Below, piece after piece: positions 7,536 to 14,982 of a stretch of 53,210 nucleotides of DNA; position 1 is the stretch's first letter; each line of letters starts with the position of its first letter. This DNA comes from Pleurocapsales cyanobacterium LEGE 10410 (GTDB taxonomy: Bacteria; Cyanobacteriota; Cyanobacteriia; Cyanobacteriales; Xenococcaceae). Position numbers and translations under genes: made by a program. The stretch is taken from positions 1 to 53,210 of the forward strand of contig JADEXJ010000025.1 in NCBI GenBank assembly GCA_015207195.1, in the 5' to 3' direction. Below the pieces are notes generated by a model, which worked only from the letters and a program-made list of their open reading frames with translations, made no database searches and was not told the origin of the DNA.

Positions 7536-8497
7536 GGCGATCGCTCTTTGGTCTAAATTCTCTTTCAAAGATAGCGTATTAAAGTACCAGGATGACCGAA
7601 CTGCATGAGGTTCAGGGTGCGAGTGTGAGATCATATGCACGATCTAACGATGGTACAACCAGGGGTTTTTGCCTGTCACTTTCTAGTGACCGATATACTT
7701 TTGTGAAGTCAACTTTGATCGCTTTTTCCAATAAAGTAGAGGTACTACCAACAGTGCATGGATGCGTTCTCTATGTGGTTCTATGAGCCGTTCTACTACG
7801 GGTGTCAGCAGGGAGAAGCCCACGGCGGTGCGAACGAAACATTTTTTGCGATTGAAAATCGGCAAAATAGAAAAAATGTGTAAGTGAGCTTTGGTTTTGT
7901 CACCTTCTTTGAAACTACTTCCGTTCTCTTTACCACACCCTTTCTTAGATCCTCAATGTTTCCTGAATGCTGCATACAAACCTCAACATATGCTTGTCTT
8001 ACCTTATAGATTCAAGACTTGCTTACTCCCTTTTGTAGTTGTCCTGAAACCTCATAAATGCCCGTCAGTTTCAATATCTGTTCTCCATTTTATTTCATCG
8101 TTGGTTCTTAGTTAGTTTTCGCAATTTATGACACGAATAGTTCTTTTTACTCTTATTTAGTAGCATATGCTATTATTGATTACATATTGCTTCGCTATTC
8201 TTGTTCCTTTTCTTGGAGCATGAATTCTAAATCGCAGTAGTAAAGAATCTCACCAATTCTTTTTTTAGCTACTTGCGTTTCTTTAATTCTCCAGATGGTA
8301 TCCGAGTTGTGCATTAGTTCTTTTTTAGGGCTTTTCTCAATATCCCAACTGTTGAATGAGGAAGTATGTTTAACCGCGTTTAGGTTTGAAAACGTTTTTA
8401 CTATAGGTGGAGTAGATAAATTAAGAAATCCTTCTTACAAACCACAAGCAACGTCAAATAGTAGTTTTTTTAACTACGACTTTAAAAGGAATAGCTT
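7536..8497. other. Long non-coding stretch upstream of the short relaxase
   Basis: About 960 bases with no convincing gene on either strand; the open frames here lack family resemblance and good ribosome sites. The notable content is a G+C-richer island with a nested inverted repeat at 7805-7880. The rest is A+T-rich and probably holds the promoters of the divergent relaxase and the + strand cluster beginning at 8498. Confidence 0.5.
7805..7880. other. Candidate oriT for the short relaxase
   Basis: A G+C-rich segment (AAGCCCACGGCGGTGCG, about 7816-7832) is followed by a nested inverted repeat: CATTTTTT at 7840-7847 pairs with AAAAAATG at 7871-7878, and GATT at 7850-7853 pairs with AATC at 7857-7860. 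A hairpin next to a G+C-rich strand about 300 bases upstream of a MobA/MobL gene is the layout expected of an oriT. The nic sequence itself is not clearly recognisable, so this is tentative. Confidence 0.3.
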
Positions 8498-8968
8498 ATG
8501 GATTTTCATCCACCAGTGAAGCCCAACACTAATACCAGTGCCATTCAGGAGGTACGGCAATCGATTCAATATTCATCGGTAAACTATGGCAGGTTTCAAA
8601 GATGGTGTGTCGAACATTTTGGCTCGTTAGAGAATTTTCGCTCTCTCGAATATTGCCAGTTTGAACACCCTTCTATTGCAAGTCATGGTTCCAGAATATT
8701 TATCACGAAAGCCTACCCTGCATGGAATACTTGGTATGTTGTCGGTGTCACTTCTGGCGATGATACAAAGCCATCCTCTGAGCAATACCTCGTTAACATC
8801 AACTCAAATGAGAAAGTGCTGTATGTGTTTGCAGATTCTGAACATTTGAAATTGATTCAATTTGAGTATTGCCAATCTTCAAGCCATATCGATAGTCCCT
8901 TGAATGTCTATTGCAGTCAGAGATTCTTTGATTGGCTCAACCTTACTAGTAGTTCATCGAATCGCTAG
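8498..8968 (+). CDS. Hypothetical small protein, first of the 8.5-11.6 kb cluster
   Basis: A 156-residue protein of unknown family with mixed alpha/beta composition and no membrane segment. The ribosome site AAAAGGA lies 7 bases before ATG 8498. It is followed at short distance by two related genes in the same direction, suggesting co-expression. Nothing in it points to an enzyme. Confidence 0.75.
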   Translation: MDFHPPVKPNTNTSAIQEVRQSIQYSSVNYGRFQRWCVEHFGSLENFRSLEYCQFEHPSIASHGSRIFITKAYPAWNTWYVVGVTSGDDTKPSSEQYLVNINSNEKVLYVFADSEHLKLIQFEYCQSSSHIDSPLNVYCSQRFFDWLNLTSSSSNR

Positions 8969-9043
8969 TCATCGAACCTTGAAAATTATATAACCTCTGC
9001 TTTTCGCTTATTGGAATTGCAGCATTTAAGAAGGAATCATCTC

Positions 9044-9484
9044 ATGGATGATAATGATAACTCTCACGCAAAACTTGACCTTAGTACGCTAAGGCAGTTT
9101 CGTGGAACAACCATTCCTCATCGCCATTACTTACCTTTGGGCTTATCGATTGTCTTAACCGATGGCTGCCACTTCTTACGGGAAAAGGCTCATTGTCATT
9201 GGCTCTTTGACGCTATTGCAAGTCATCTTTTCTTTAACCCGAAGATTAAAAAATACAGGAAGGATTTAGTGGGGCTTTTCTGGACGCTTACTGCGCTAGA
9301 AGGCTCTGCTGTCAAACTTACCTGCCTGTATGACACAGATATGGTGATTGACTCTCAAACCATCAGTCCCTCGGACATTGGTGACTACGTTTTGATGACC
9401 GAACCAATCCACATCTGGACGTTTCCAAGTGGTCGAAAAGAGGGCGGTATCGATTGGGTAGCTCTGCTTCCTTCGGAAAACTGA
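9044..9484 (+). CDS. DUF6876-like protein, copy 1
   Basis: 146 residues from the ATG at 9044, preferred over upstream alternatives because AAGGAA lies 7 bases before it. It resembles its neighbour at 9586-10044: both share LTxGCxxLxEKxxCHxxFDxI, then FWT, then VxLTC, and end in DWxALLPxE. This pattern of a near N-terminal T-D/K-G-C-x-x-L, an aromatic centre and a C-terminal LLPSE fits the DUF6876 family, small proteins on plasmids and phages with no known function. The family name is from memory of its pattern; the duplication is seen directly. Confidence 0.72.
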   Translation: MDDNDNSHAKLDLSTLRQFRGTTIPHRHYLPLGLSIVLTDGCHFLREKAHCHWLFDAIASHLFFNPKIKKYRKDLVGLFWTLTALEGSAVKLTCLYDTDMVIDSQTISPSDIGDYVLMTEPIHIWTFPSGRKEGGIDWVALLPSEN

Positions 9485-9585
9485 TTCAATGTGTGTGTTG
9501 TGCCTGTGGAATGCTACTCCACACACCAATAATCCCTGTATATCGCTCTTTATGAGGATTACAGCGTTTTTTAAGGAACAGGTTT

Positions 9586-10044
9586 ATGACCGAGAATCAA
9601 TACTCTGTCTTAGAAGAGAGAATCACTATCAAACATCCTCCGCAGTATAGAGGTACTTTTGATTATTATCGGTATTACAGCAGTCAGGGAGAGAGAACGT
9701 CGTCAATGCTTCTTACTAAAGGATGTCTCTATCTTTTAGAAAAGACGCAGTGTCATCAAGTCTTTGACGAGATGATACAGCAGCTTTCTACTCAACCTAC
9801 GCTTCTAAGATATCAAGAGGAATCAAAAGTGGCGTTCTGGACGGTTGGTCTTAATAGACACCATTCAGTTGCTCTTACCTGCAAAAGTAGGGCAAAAGTG
9901 AAAATTCTATCTAAGACCCTTTCTTGTCCCGATGTTGATAACTGTATTTTTATACCAGGGCTCGATATTTGGACAGTTGCCATCTGTAGTAAGGATGACA
10001 TTAGTAGTAACGATTGGCTCGCACTTCTTCCAAGGGAGTATTAG
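9586..10044 (+). CDS. DUF6876-like protein, copy 2
   Basis: 152 residues, a diverged duplicate of the preceding gene: same length, same order of conserved blocks, and a C terminus ending DWLALLPREY against DWVALLPSEN. The leaders are also alike (AT-A/G-CAGC-A/G-TTT, then AAGGAA, then ATG), so gene and ribosome region were duplicated together. Its N-terminal 40 residues are unrelated to copy 1. Function unknown. Confidence 0.72.
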   Translation: MTENQYSVLEERITIKHPPQYRGTFDYYRYYSSQGERTSSMLLTKGCLYLLEKTQCHQVFDEMIQQLSTQPTLLRYQEESKVAFWTVGLNRHHSVALTCKSRAKVKILSKTLSCPDVDNCIFIPGLDIWTVAICSKDDISSNDWLALLPREY

Positions 10045-10095
10045 CCTTTTTTCTTTTCTTGTGGAACTCACCACTTTTTAATAAAGGAATAATGT

Positions 10096-10512
10096 ATGAC
10101 GCATGAAGATACTACCCTTCAATGGGAAGATACTACTCTTCAATTTAAATGGGTAGAACCTGGGTTTTTCACCAGAGTCTATTACCTTTTTATCCTGCCG
10201 TTTATGATTCTGGCAAGTATCAATATGGTGGTGCTGCTCTTTCTTGGAGCTGAGACCCATTATGAGATGCTTTACCAGATTTCTACTGTTGCGGTCGCAA
10301 CCAGAAAGTGGATTTACGGTGTACTGTTTTCAGTGCTTGATGCCCTCCCTGTCAGTATCCTCTTTGGATACGCTGTGGTAGGAAGTCTGCCGTTTCATTT
10401 TAAGTTCTGGAAGTTTCGGAAATCTCCTGCGGGACGATACCTGAGACACAGAAAACTTAGAAAAAAAAGCGATATATCCGACTCTGACCCTGAGAAAGTT
10501 ACTGTCGAATAA
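10096..10512 (+). CDS. Small two-pass membrane protein
   Basis: 138 residues with two hydrophobic helices, about residues 29-53 and 70-100, and a strongly basic tail (KFRKSPAGRYLRHRKLRKK). Ribosome site AAAGGA is 6 bases before the ATG. The first lines contain a short tandem repeat at DNA and protein level (DTTLQWE / DTTLQFKW). It is the last gene before the strong terminator at 10531-10577, so it closes a four-gene unit starting at 8498. No family recognised. Confidence 0.75.
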   Translation: MTHEDTTLQWEDTTLQFKWVEPGFFTRVYYLFILPFMILASINMVVLLFLGAETHYEMLYQISTVAVATRKWIYGVLFSVLDALPVSILFGYAVVGSLPFHFKFWKFRKSPAGRYLRHRKLRKKSDISDSDPEKVTVE

Positions 10513-10530
10513 TCGCTCTTCACTCTAAGG

Positions 10531-10577
10531 CTTTGGTATTGTTTCCTTCCGCAGAAACAATTTCCAAAGTCTTTTTA
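10531..10577 (+). terminator. Rho-independent terminator
   Basis: Long imperfect stem: CTTTGG plus ATTGTTTC pairs with GAAACAAT plus CCAAAG across an 8-base loop, followed by TCTTTTTA. It lies 18 bases after the stop of the two-pass membrane protein gene and ends that unit. Confidence 0.9.
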
Positions 10578-10629
10578 TCAACACCTGCTGCTGTCGTAAA
10601 GAAGTAGCAGGCAACTGATAAGGAACACT

Positions 10630-10944
10630 ATGCAGAATAACAACTGTGCTGTCAAGCACAATGAACTTGTACTCTGTAAGCCAGAAGAGCTTGAATACCC
10701 TGGAGGTATGGTTTCTGAAGTACAGCCCATGTACAAAAAGGCGTTACCAACAGGTGTGTTGCCACTTATTACCAGCCCTTCAGGAACAAGAAGTATTTCA
10801 GAGCCAGACAAAAGCTTTACCGAAACAATGGTAAAGGCTGCTAGACTTGTTGGTCTCTCATGCCTGGATCATCTGGTACTTCATGCGCTCAATGAAGAAG
10901 CTGTTTCAATTCGTGGAACATTTCCATATCTGTTTAACCATTAG
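10630..10944 (+). CDS. Hypothetical 104-residue protein
   Basis: Unrecognised small soluble protein with the ribosome site AAGGA shortly before the ATG. It lies alone between two terminators (10531-10577 and 10966-11003), so it must have its own promoter in the 50-base gap upstream. Contains VGLSCLDHLVLHALNEEAVSIRG near the C terminus (about residues 75-97), which could be a helix pair. Function unknown. Confidence 0.65.
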   Translation: MQNNNCAVKHNELVLCKPEELEYPGGMVSEVQPMYKKALPTGVLPLITSPSGTRSISEPDKSFTETMVKAARLVGLSCLDHLVLHALNEEAVSIRGTFPYLFNH

Positions 10945-10965
10945 GCTACTGACAGAGGTTTTTTT

Positions 10966-11003
10966 AGCTCTCGGAATATCTTTGATATATCGGGAGCTTT
11001 TTT
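10966..11003 (+). terminator. Rho-independent terminator
   Basis: AGCTCTCG pairs with CGGGAGCT (one G-T pair), extended by ATATC with GATAT, followed by a run of T. It lies about 20 bases after the stop of the 104-residue gene. Confidence 0.88.
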
Positions 11004-11061
11004 ATTCGCACTATTAATTTCACGTAAGATAATAATAAGCCCCATTCACAGTGATATCCCT

Positions 11062-11580
11062 ATGTATCTTGGTGGAGTCGAGCAAGAAATCCTACAGAAA
11101 TACAAATATGCCCTGATAGCGATTGGGGTCAATTTTAATGACTGGGAAGTCATAGAGGTCATTGAGGACTGTAGTTGTGATATGGAGACTAGGTTTCAGG
11201 CTGTGATCGGTTGGTACGTGTGGTTAGAAGAAAAACATCAACTGGGACTTGAAGAAGAATACGTTCTTCCTGACTTCACTCACATACTCGTCCGAGCCTT
11301 TCTTGAAGCCTGGAGACCAGTCGCCTGGAAAGATGAGTATCTATCAATGAGGTGCTTCCAGTCGAAATCAGCCAGAATGCGCCAGAAACTGCAAGATATT
11401 GAGTTCTTCCGCTCAGTCGCCTATGAAATCAGAGATAATTCAGCGTATGTTCGCTTCTTTCTTGATGGGCGCATGGTCTGGAAGCTTGCTATTGAAGATG
11501 GACTCGAAATGCACCCTCAAGAATTAGCCTTCACCTTTGCTCACAAAACCAATTCTTCCCCTATTCGATACTTTCAATGA
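11062..11580 (+). CDS. Hypothetical 172-residue protein
   Basis: Unknown family, acidic N-terminal half and helical throughout, rich in W and E (for example VIGWYVWLEEKH). It is the last gene of the 8.5-11.6 kb cluster and transcribed separately, after a terminator. It faces the vapBC pair. No ribosome site of note precedes the ATG. Confidence 0.68.
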   Translation: MYLGGVEQEILQKYKYALIAIGVNFNDWEVIEVIEDCSCDMETRFQAVIGWYVWLEEKHQLGLEEEYVLPDFTHILVRAFLEAWRPVAWKDEYLSMRCFQSKSARMRQKLQDIEFFRSVAYEIRDNSAYVRFFLDGRMVWKLAIEDGLEMHPQELAFTFAHKTNSSPIRYFQ

Positions 11581-11647
11581 TAAGTGTTGCTTAAAGAGGC
11601 TTCTTCTCCCTGGGACGACATAGACTACTTGCTCTCATGAGTGTTGA

Positions 11648-12034
11648 TTACTCACGAATGCTTTTTACAGTTATATCAAGCTTAAGCTCCAACCACACAC
11701 GATCGGCGGTGAGTACTGGCAGTTCTCTACTTTTTGCCAACGCCAAACAAGCGCGATCGCCTAAAGAAAGCCCCAGAGACTTACAGGCAGGATAGAGACA
11801 TCCTGTGAGCACCCCTTGATCTTTATCGAAAGGTATAACCTCGATGGGAAAAGTAGCTAAAGCCTCATTAATCTTTTCAGGAGGGACGGAATTACGAGCT
11901 AAGTATGTTGCCACTTCTGCCAAATTAACTGTCGAAATCAGAGCCTCATTTAAAGACCGCTCGCCTACTTCAGAACCAGGCTCTTGTCGCAAGATCGCAA
12001 TCAGCACCGAACTGTCAAACACAACAGCCGACAT
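11648..12034 (-). CDS. vapC: VapC-type PIN-domain toxin
   Basis: 128 residues, the usual VapC length. PIN-domain acidic residues are visible: D in VFDSSVL at the N terminus, E in NLAEVA (about residue 40), D in LGDRACLALA (about 93) and D in LTADRVW (about 111). Such proteins cleave RNA, often initiator tRNA or rRNA. Its ATG shares a base with the stop of the antitoxin gene (TAATG), the standard coupled vapBC arrangement. Confidence 0.92.
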   Translation of the reverse strand: MSAVVFDSSVLIAILRQEPGSEVGERSLNEALISTVNLAEVATYLARNSVPPEKINEALATFPIEVIPFDKDQGVLTGCLYPACKSLGLSLGDRACLALAKSRELPVLTADRVWLELKLDITVKSIRE

Positions 12035-12309
12035 TACGCTTCCTCACTCGATGCCAAATCTCGTTCCTCTCGTGTTCCTTCTTCCCTTCGCCACTCTAAG
12101 AACTTATCGACAGAGGATTCCGTTGACTGCAAGTAAGGTTGCACCAACTGACGGGCATGATCTAACGCTTGCTGAGGAGTAATAAGTTTTAACTCACCAT
12201 TTTCCTGGCGGATCGTCAGAATATCCCCTTCCGCTATCTGAAACTGCTTGCGGATTTCTATTGGAATAGTGATACGACCAGACTTGTATACTTCAGCTTT
12301 GTAGTCCAT
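12034..12309 (-). CDS. vapB: AbrB/SpoVT-type antitoxin VapB
   Basis: 91 residues. The N-terminal half is a swapped-hairpin AbrB fold (VYKSGRITIPIEIRKQF, then GDILTIR), which binds the operon's own promoter. The acidic, flexible C terminus would wrap the VapC toxin. The upstream bases 12310-12350 hold alternating TATATA stretches that may be the promoter and operator. First gene of the pair. Confidence 0.9.
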   Translation of the reverse strand: MDYKAEVYKSGRITIPIEIRKQFQIAEGDILTIRQENGELKLITPQQALDHARQLVQPYLQSTESSVDKFLEWRREEGTREERDLASSEEA

Positions 12310-12399
12310 TTTTATATAATCTCCATATATTAATTATATACACAAAATATTTTTATACTCAAGCATTAAAAGTGGCACTGCGGTAAAAGGACTTATTAT

Positions 12400-12594
12400 T
12401 GTTCAGTTTAACGTCCGTATGATTGAACTTTGTACTGATTTATATAGTACGATTACCTCGACTCAATTTTCTTTCTCAAAATCCAGTCAGATTGCTCCCC
12501 GATCAAAAATCCCTAATTTTACATATTGTTTACTATTGCGGTTTAAATAAACACTGTTTATTATATTCATACTTGATGAGTTTATTAAACAGTG
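12400..12594. repeat. Res-like inverted repeats upstream of the resolvase at 12604
   Basis: Two inverted-repeat units use the same half-site: TGTTTA...TAAACA at 12527-12553 (27 bp) and at 12555-12591 (37 bp). A weaker one, TGTTCA...TGAAC, lies at about 12400-12428. They sit directly before a serine resolvase gene and resemble accessory subsites of a res site, possibly also its operator. The third, crossover subsite is uncertain. The rest of 12310-12600 shows nothing else. Confidence 0.5.
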
Positions 12595-12603
12595 GGCAAT
12601 GTA

Positions 12604-13197
12604 ATGCTATTAGGTTACGCTCGTGTGAGTACCAAAGATCAGAAACTGACCCTCCAGAAAGATGCGCTGCGTTCGCATGGATGCGATAAAATTTACACCG
12701 ATAAAGTGAGTGGGGCAAAGTCAGAGCGTCCAGGATTAGATCGAATGCTCAAGAATGCCCGTGAGGGAGATACGATTATCGTGTGGAAGCTAGACCGACT
12801 GGGGCGATCGCTCAAGCATCTGGTCGAACTCGCAGAGGAATTAAGCCAGCGCGGAATTGGCTTAAAGAGCTTAAACGATCCGATTGATACCACTACTGCT
12901 CAGGGGAAACTCGTATTTAACATCTTTGCAGCTCTGGCAGAGTTTGAGCGAGGAATTATCAGCGAGCGTACCAATGCAGGGTTATCTGCTGCCAGAGCTA
13001 GGGGCAGGATGGGAGGCAGAAGACCAGGGCTGTCTGAGGATGCCCAAAGAAAGGCGCGGGTTGCTGAAAGTCTTTATAAAGAAGGAATGCCCGTGAATAA
13101 AATTGCTGAGGATTTGAATATCTCCAAAGCCACGCTCTATAAGTATCTGCGGTTTAGAAAGGTTGAGATTGGCAAGTATGAAAAGCAGTCATTGTAA
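12604..13197 (+). CDS. Serine resolvase/invertase
   Basis: 197 residues from the ATG at 12604. It begins LLGYARVSTKDQ with the nucleophilic serine, followed by DKVSGAKSERPGLD, KLDRLGRS and the long E helix region AEFERGIISERT, all marks of the small resolvase/invertase family. A C-terminal helix-turn-helix (VNKIAEDLNISKATLYKYL) binds subsites. An in-frame GTG at 12592 is the alternative start. It probably resolves plasmid multimers or a lost transposon cointegrate. Two paired hairpins follow its stop. Confidence 0.93.
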   Translation: MLLGYARVSTKDQKLTLQKDALRSHGCDKIYTDKVSGAKSERPGLDRMLKNAREGDTIIVWKLDRLGRSLKHLVELAEELSQRGIGLKSLNDPIDTTTAQGKLVFNIFAALAEFERGIISERTNAGLSAARARGRMGGRRPGLSEDAQRKARVAESLYKEGMPVNKIAEDLNISKATLYKYLRFRKVEIGKYEKQSL

Positions 13198-13222
13198 TTG
13201 TGCAACAAGCTGCTGCACAATT
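13196..13222. repeat. Hairpin 1 of a covarying pair
   Basis: AATTGTGCA pairs perfectly with TGCACAATT around the loop ACAAGCTGC. It overlaps the stop codon of the resolvase. A second hairpin of the same design lies at 13271-13299, with one stem pair changed on both sides. Confidence 0.75.
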
Positions 13223-13270
13223 ACAAAACAAATTAAAAGTGTAATAAATTTAAGACTATAGAAAAATACC

Positions 13271-13299
13271 CAATTGTCCAGCAAGCTGTTGGACAATTG
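13271..13299. repeat. Hairpin 2 of a covarying pair
   Basis: CAATTGTCCA pairs perfectly with TGGACAATTG around the loop GCAAGCTGT. Compared with hairpin 1 the stem has G-C replaced by C-G with pairing kept, and the loop core CAAGCTG is shared. No T-run follows on the + strand, so it is not a typical terminator in that direction. Confidence 0.75.
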
Positions 13300-13415
13300 T
13301 ATTTTGCCCCCCGTTCCTCTTTTCATAACACCTTCGGGGGTAAGCATTTCTTTATTTTCCCTTTCGCCGTGACAAACTCCAAAATATCAGGTAGGCTTTT
13401 AATCGCTCTAAATTA

Positions 13416-13447
13416 TTTACCGTTTTGGTAAACAAAAATGATATAAT
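13416..13447 (+). promoter_or_regulatory. Promoter and operator of the higBA-ImmA unit
   Basis: TTTACC at 13416-13421 pairs with GGTAAA at 13427-13432, an operator-like repeat, followed by a consensus -10 TATAAT at 13442-13447. The -10 ends only 3 bases before the toxin ATG, so the message would be leaderless or nearly so. The upstream 13300-13415 holds no other clear element. Confidence 0.6.
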
Positions 13448-13450
13448 AGT

Positions 13451-13780
13451 ATGGAAATCACTTTCAAAGACAAAAAGCTGAGGAAGTTATGTCAAGAGCA
13501 AAGGGAGGCTCAAAAAAAGCTGGGTGAGAGATGCGCTCGTAAACTAAGAGCAAGATTAGCTGACCTCATGGCTGCCGAAACCGTCACTGAGTTAATTTCG
13601 GGACGACCGCACCCCCTCAAAGGAGATCGCGCTGGAGAGTATGCCCTCGATCTATATGGGGGAAAGCGACTTGTCTTTGATTCAGCCAATGAACCTGTTC
13701 CATTGAAGGAGGATAACAGTATTGACTGGTCGAAAGTGACTTCCATACGCATTGTATTTATTGGAGATTATCATGACTGA
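13451..13780 (+). CDS. higB: HigB/RelE-type toxin
   Basis: 109 residues typical of the HigB group whose genes precede an antitoxin: N-terminal FKDKKLRKLC, centre GRPHPLKGDRAGEYALDLYGG (about residues 50-70), then RLVFDSANEP and the C-terminal VTSIRIVFIGDYHD. Such toxins are ribosome-dependent mRNA nucleases. Its stop overlaps the antitoxin start by eight bases. The near absence of a leader is unusual. Confidence 0.88.
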   Translation: MEITFKDKKLRKLCQEQREAQKKLGERCARKLRARLADLMAAETVTELISGRPHPLKGDRAGEYALDLYGGKRLVFDSANEPVPLKEDNSIDWSKVTSIRIVFIGDYHD

Positions 13781-14876
13781 AGTAACGACATTACCATTTA
13801 CATCTGATTGGGTTTCTCCTCCTGGTGATACTATTGCTGACATCCTGGAAGAGAAAGACTGGACACAGGTAGAGTTTGCAGAGCGACTACAAAACACTAC
13901 CAAGTTTGTGAGTCAGTTAATTAATGGCAAAGCTCCCATCACTGAAGATACGGCAGTTCGGTTAGCGAGAGTGTTGGGCAGTACAGAAAAGTTTTGGTTA
14001 AACCGAGAGGCTGACTATCGCGCCCAGCTTGCTCAAATTGAAGAAAAGACTCGTCTGGAATCCTGGGTTCACTGGCTGGAGCAGTTACCAGTCAAGGAAT
14101 TGATGAATCAGGGACAGATTACCAAACGTCGTCTGGATTCTAAGAATAAGCCCTCTGTGGTCAAAGATATGTTGTCATTCTTTGGTGTTTCATCTCCTGA
14201 AGGATGGAGTACGTTTTATGTCGGCAAAGAAGTGGCATATCGTCGAACCAAAGAAGAGCAAAGCGACCTTGGGGCAATCACTTCCTGGCTACGAATCGGT
14301 GAGCTTGAAGCCGAAAAACGAGACTGCCCTCACTATCACAAAGGTACATTTCAAAAAGCAGTAAAAGAAATGCGTCGTTTCACCATGCTGCCACCAGCAG
14401 AGTTTTTACCAAAAATACAACAACTGTGCCTAGAATCGGGGGTTGTGTTTGTCTTAGTGCCCTCGATTCCTAGAGCCCACGTAAGCGGGGTGGCTCGCTG
14501 GCTCAATCCTCACAAAGCTTTGATTCAGCTCTCTCTATACGGCAAGAGTAATGACCGATTTTGGTTCACCTTCTTTCATGAAGTGGCGCATATTTTACTG
14601 CACGGCAAAGATGCTATCTTCCTTGATGAGTGGAGTAAAGGGGTGGATGTACCATCCTTACAGGAAGAAGAAGCAAACCAGTGGGCGAAAGAGTTTCTTA
14701 TTCCCTGTAAATACAATTCAGAATTAGCACCGTTACGATCGAAGGAAAAGGTGAAAGTCTTTGCAGATCGGTTAGGAATACATCCTGGTATCGTGGTCGG
14801 GAGGCTTCAACACGATAGAATTATCGACCATACCTGGATGAACGAGCTAAAGGAAACTGTCGAGCCTGCGGGTTAA
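13773..14876 (+). CDS. higA: HigA-type antitoxin fused to ImmA/IrrE metallopeptidase domain
   Basis: 367 residues from the ATG at 13773, chosen because GGAG lies close upstream. The N terminus is an XRE helix-turn-helix (PGDTIADILEEKDWTQVEFAERL, then KAPITEDTAVRLARVL, about residues 12-65), as in HigA. The C-terminal half holds the zinc peptidase motif FHEVAHILLHGKD with a later EANQWAKEFLIP, which marks the ImmA/IrrE (DUF955) family. These fused proteins may cleave a repressor or themselves as a switch. It overlaps the toxin gene by eight bases. Confidence 0.9.
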   Translation: MTEVTTLPFTSDWVSPPGDTIADILEEKDWTQVEFAERLQNTTKFVSQLINGKAPITEDTAVRLARVLGSTEKFWLNREADYRAQLAQIEEKTRLESWVHWLEQLPVKELMNQGQITKRRLDSKNKPSVVKDMLSFFGVSSPEGWSTFYVGKEVAYRRTKEEQSDLGAITSWLRIGELEAEKRDCPHYHKGTFQKAVKEMRRFTMLPPAEFLPKIQQLCLESGVVFVLVPSIPRAHVSGVARWLNPHKALIQLSLYGKSNDRFWFTFFHEVAHILLHGKDAIFLDEWSKGVDVPSLQEEEANQWAKEFLIPCKYNSELAPLRSKEKVKVFADRLGIHPGIVVGRLQHDRIIDHTWMNELKETVEPAG

Positions 14877-14982
14877 AGGGTATGTTTCTCTATACAACGT
14901 AAAGCTTCGTAGCTTTTCTGTAAATTCAAAGGCTAAAATAGCGCAACGGGTATTCCCTTACACATAATTAGGAGTTTATTGA

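Noticed and set aside
7683-8519. Several short open frames (7683-7865 minus, 7891-8115 plus, 8295-8519 plus)
   Set aside because: No ribosome sites, low-complexity or unlike proteins; the last overlaps the well-supported start at 8498.
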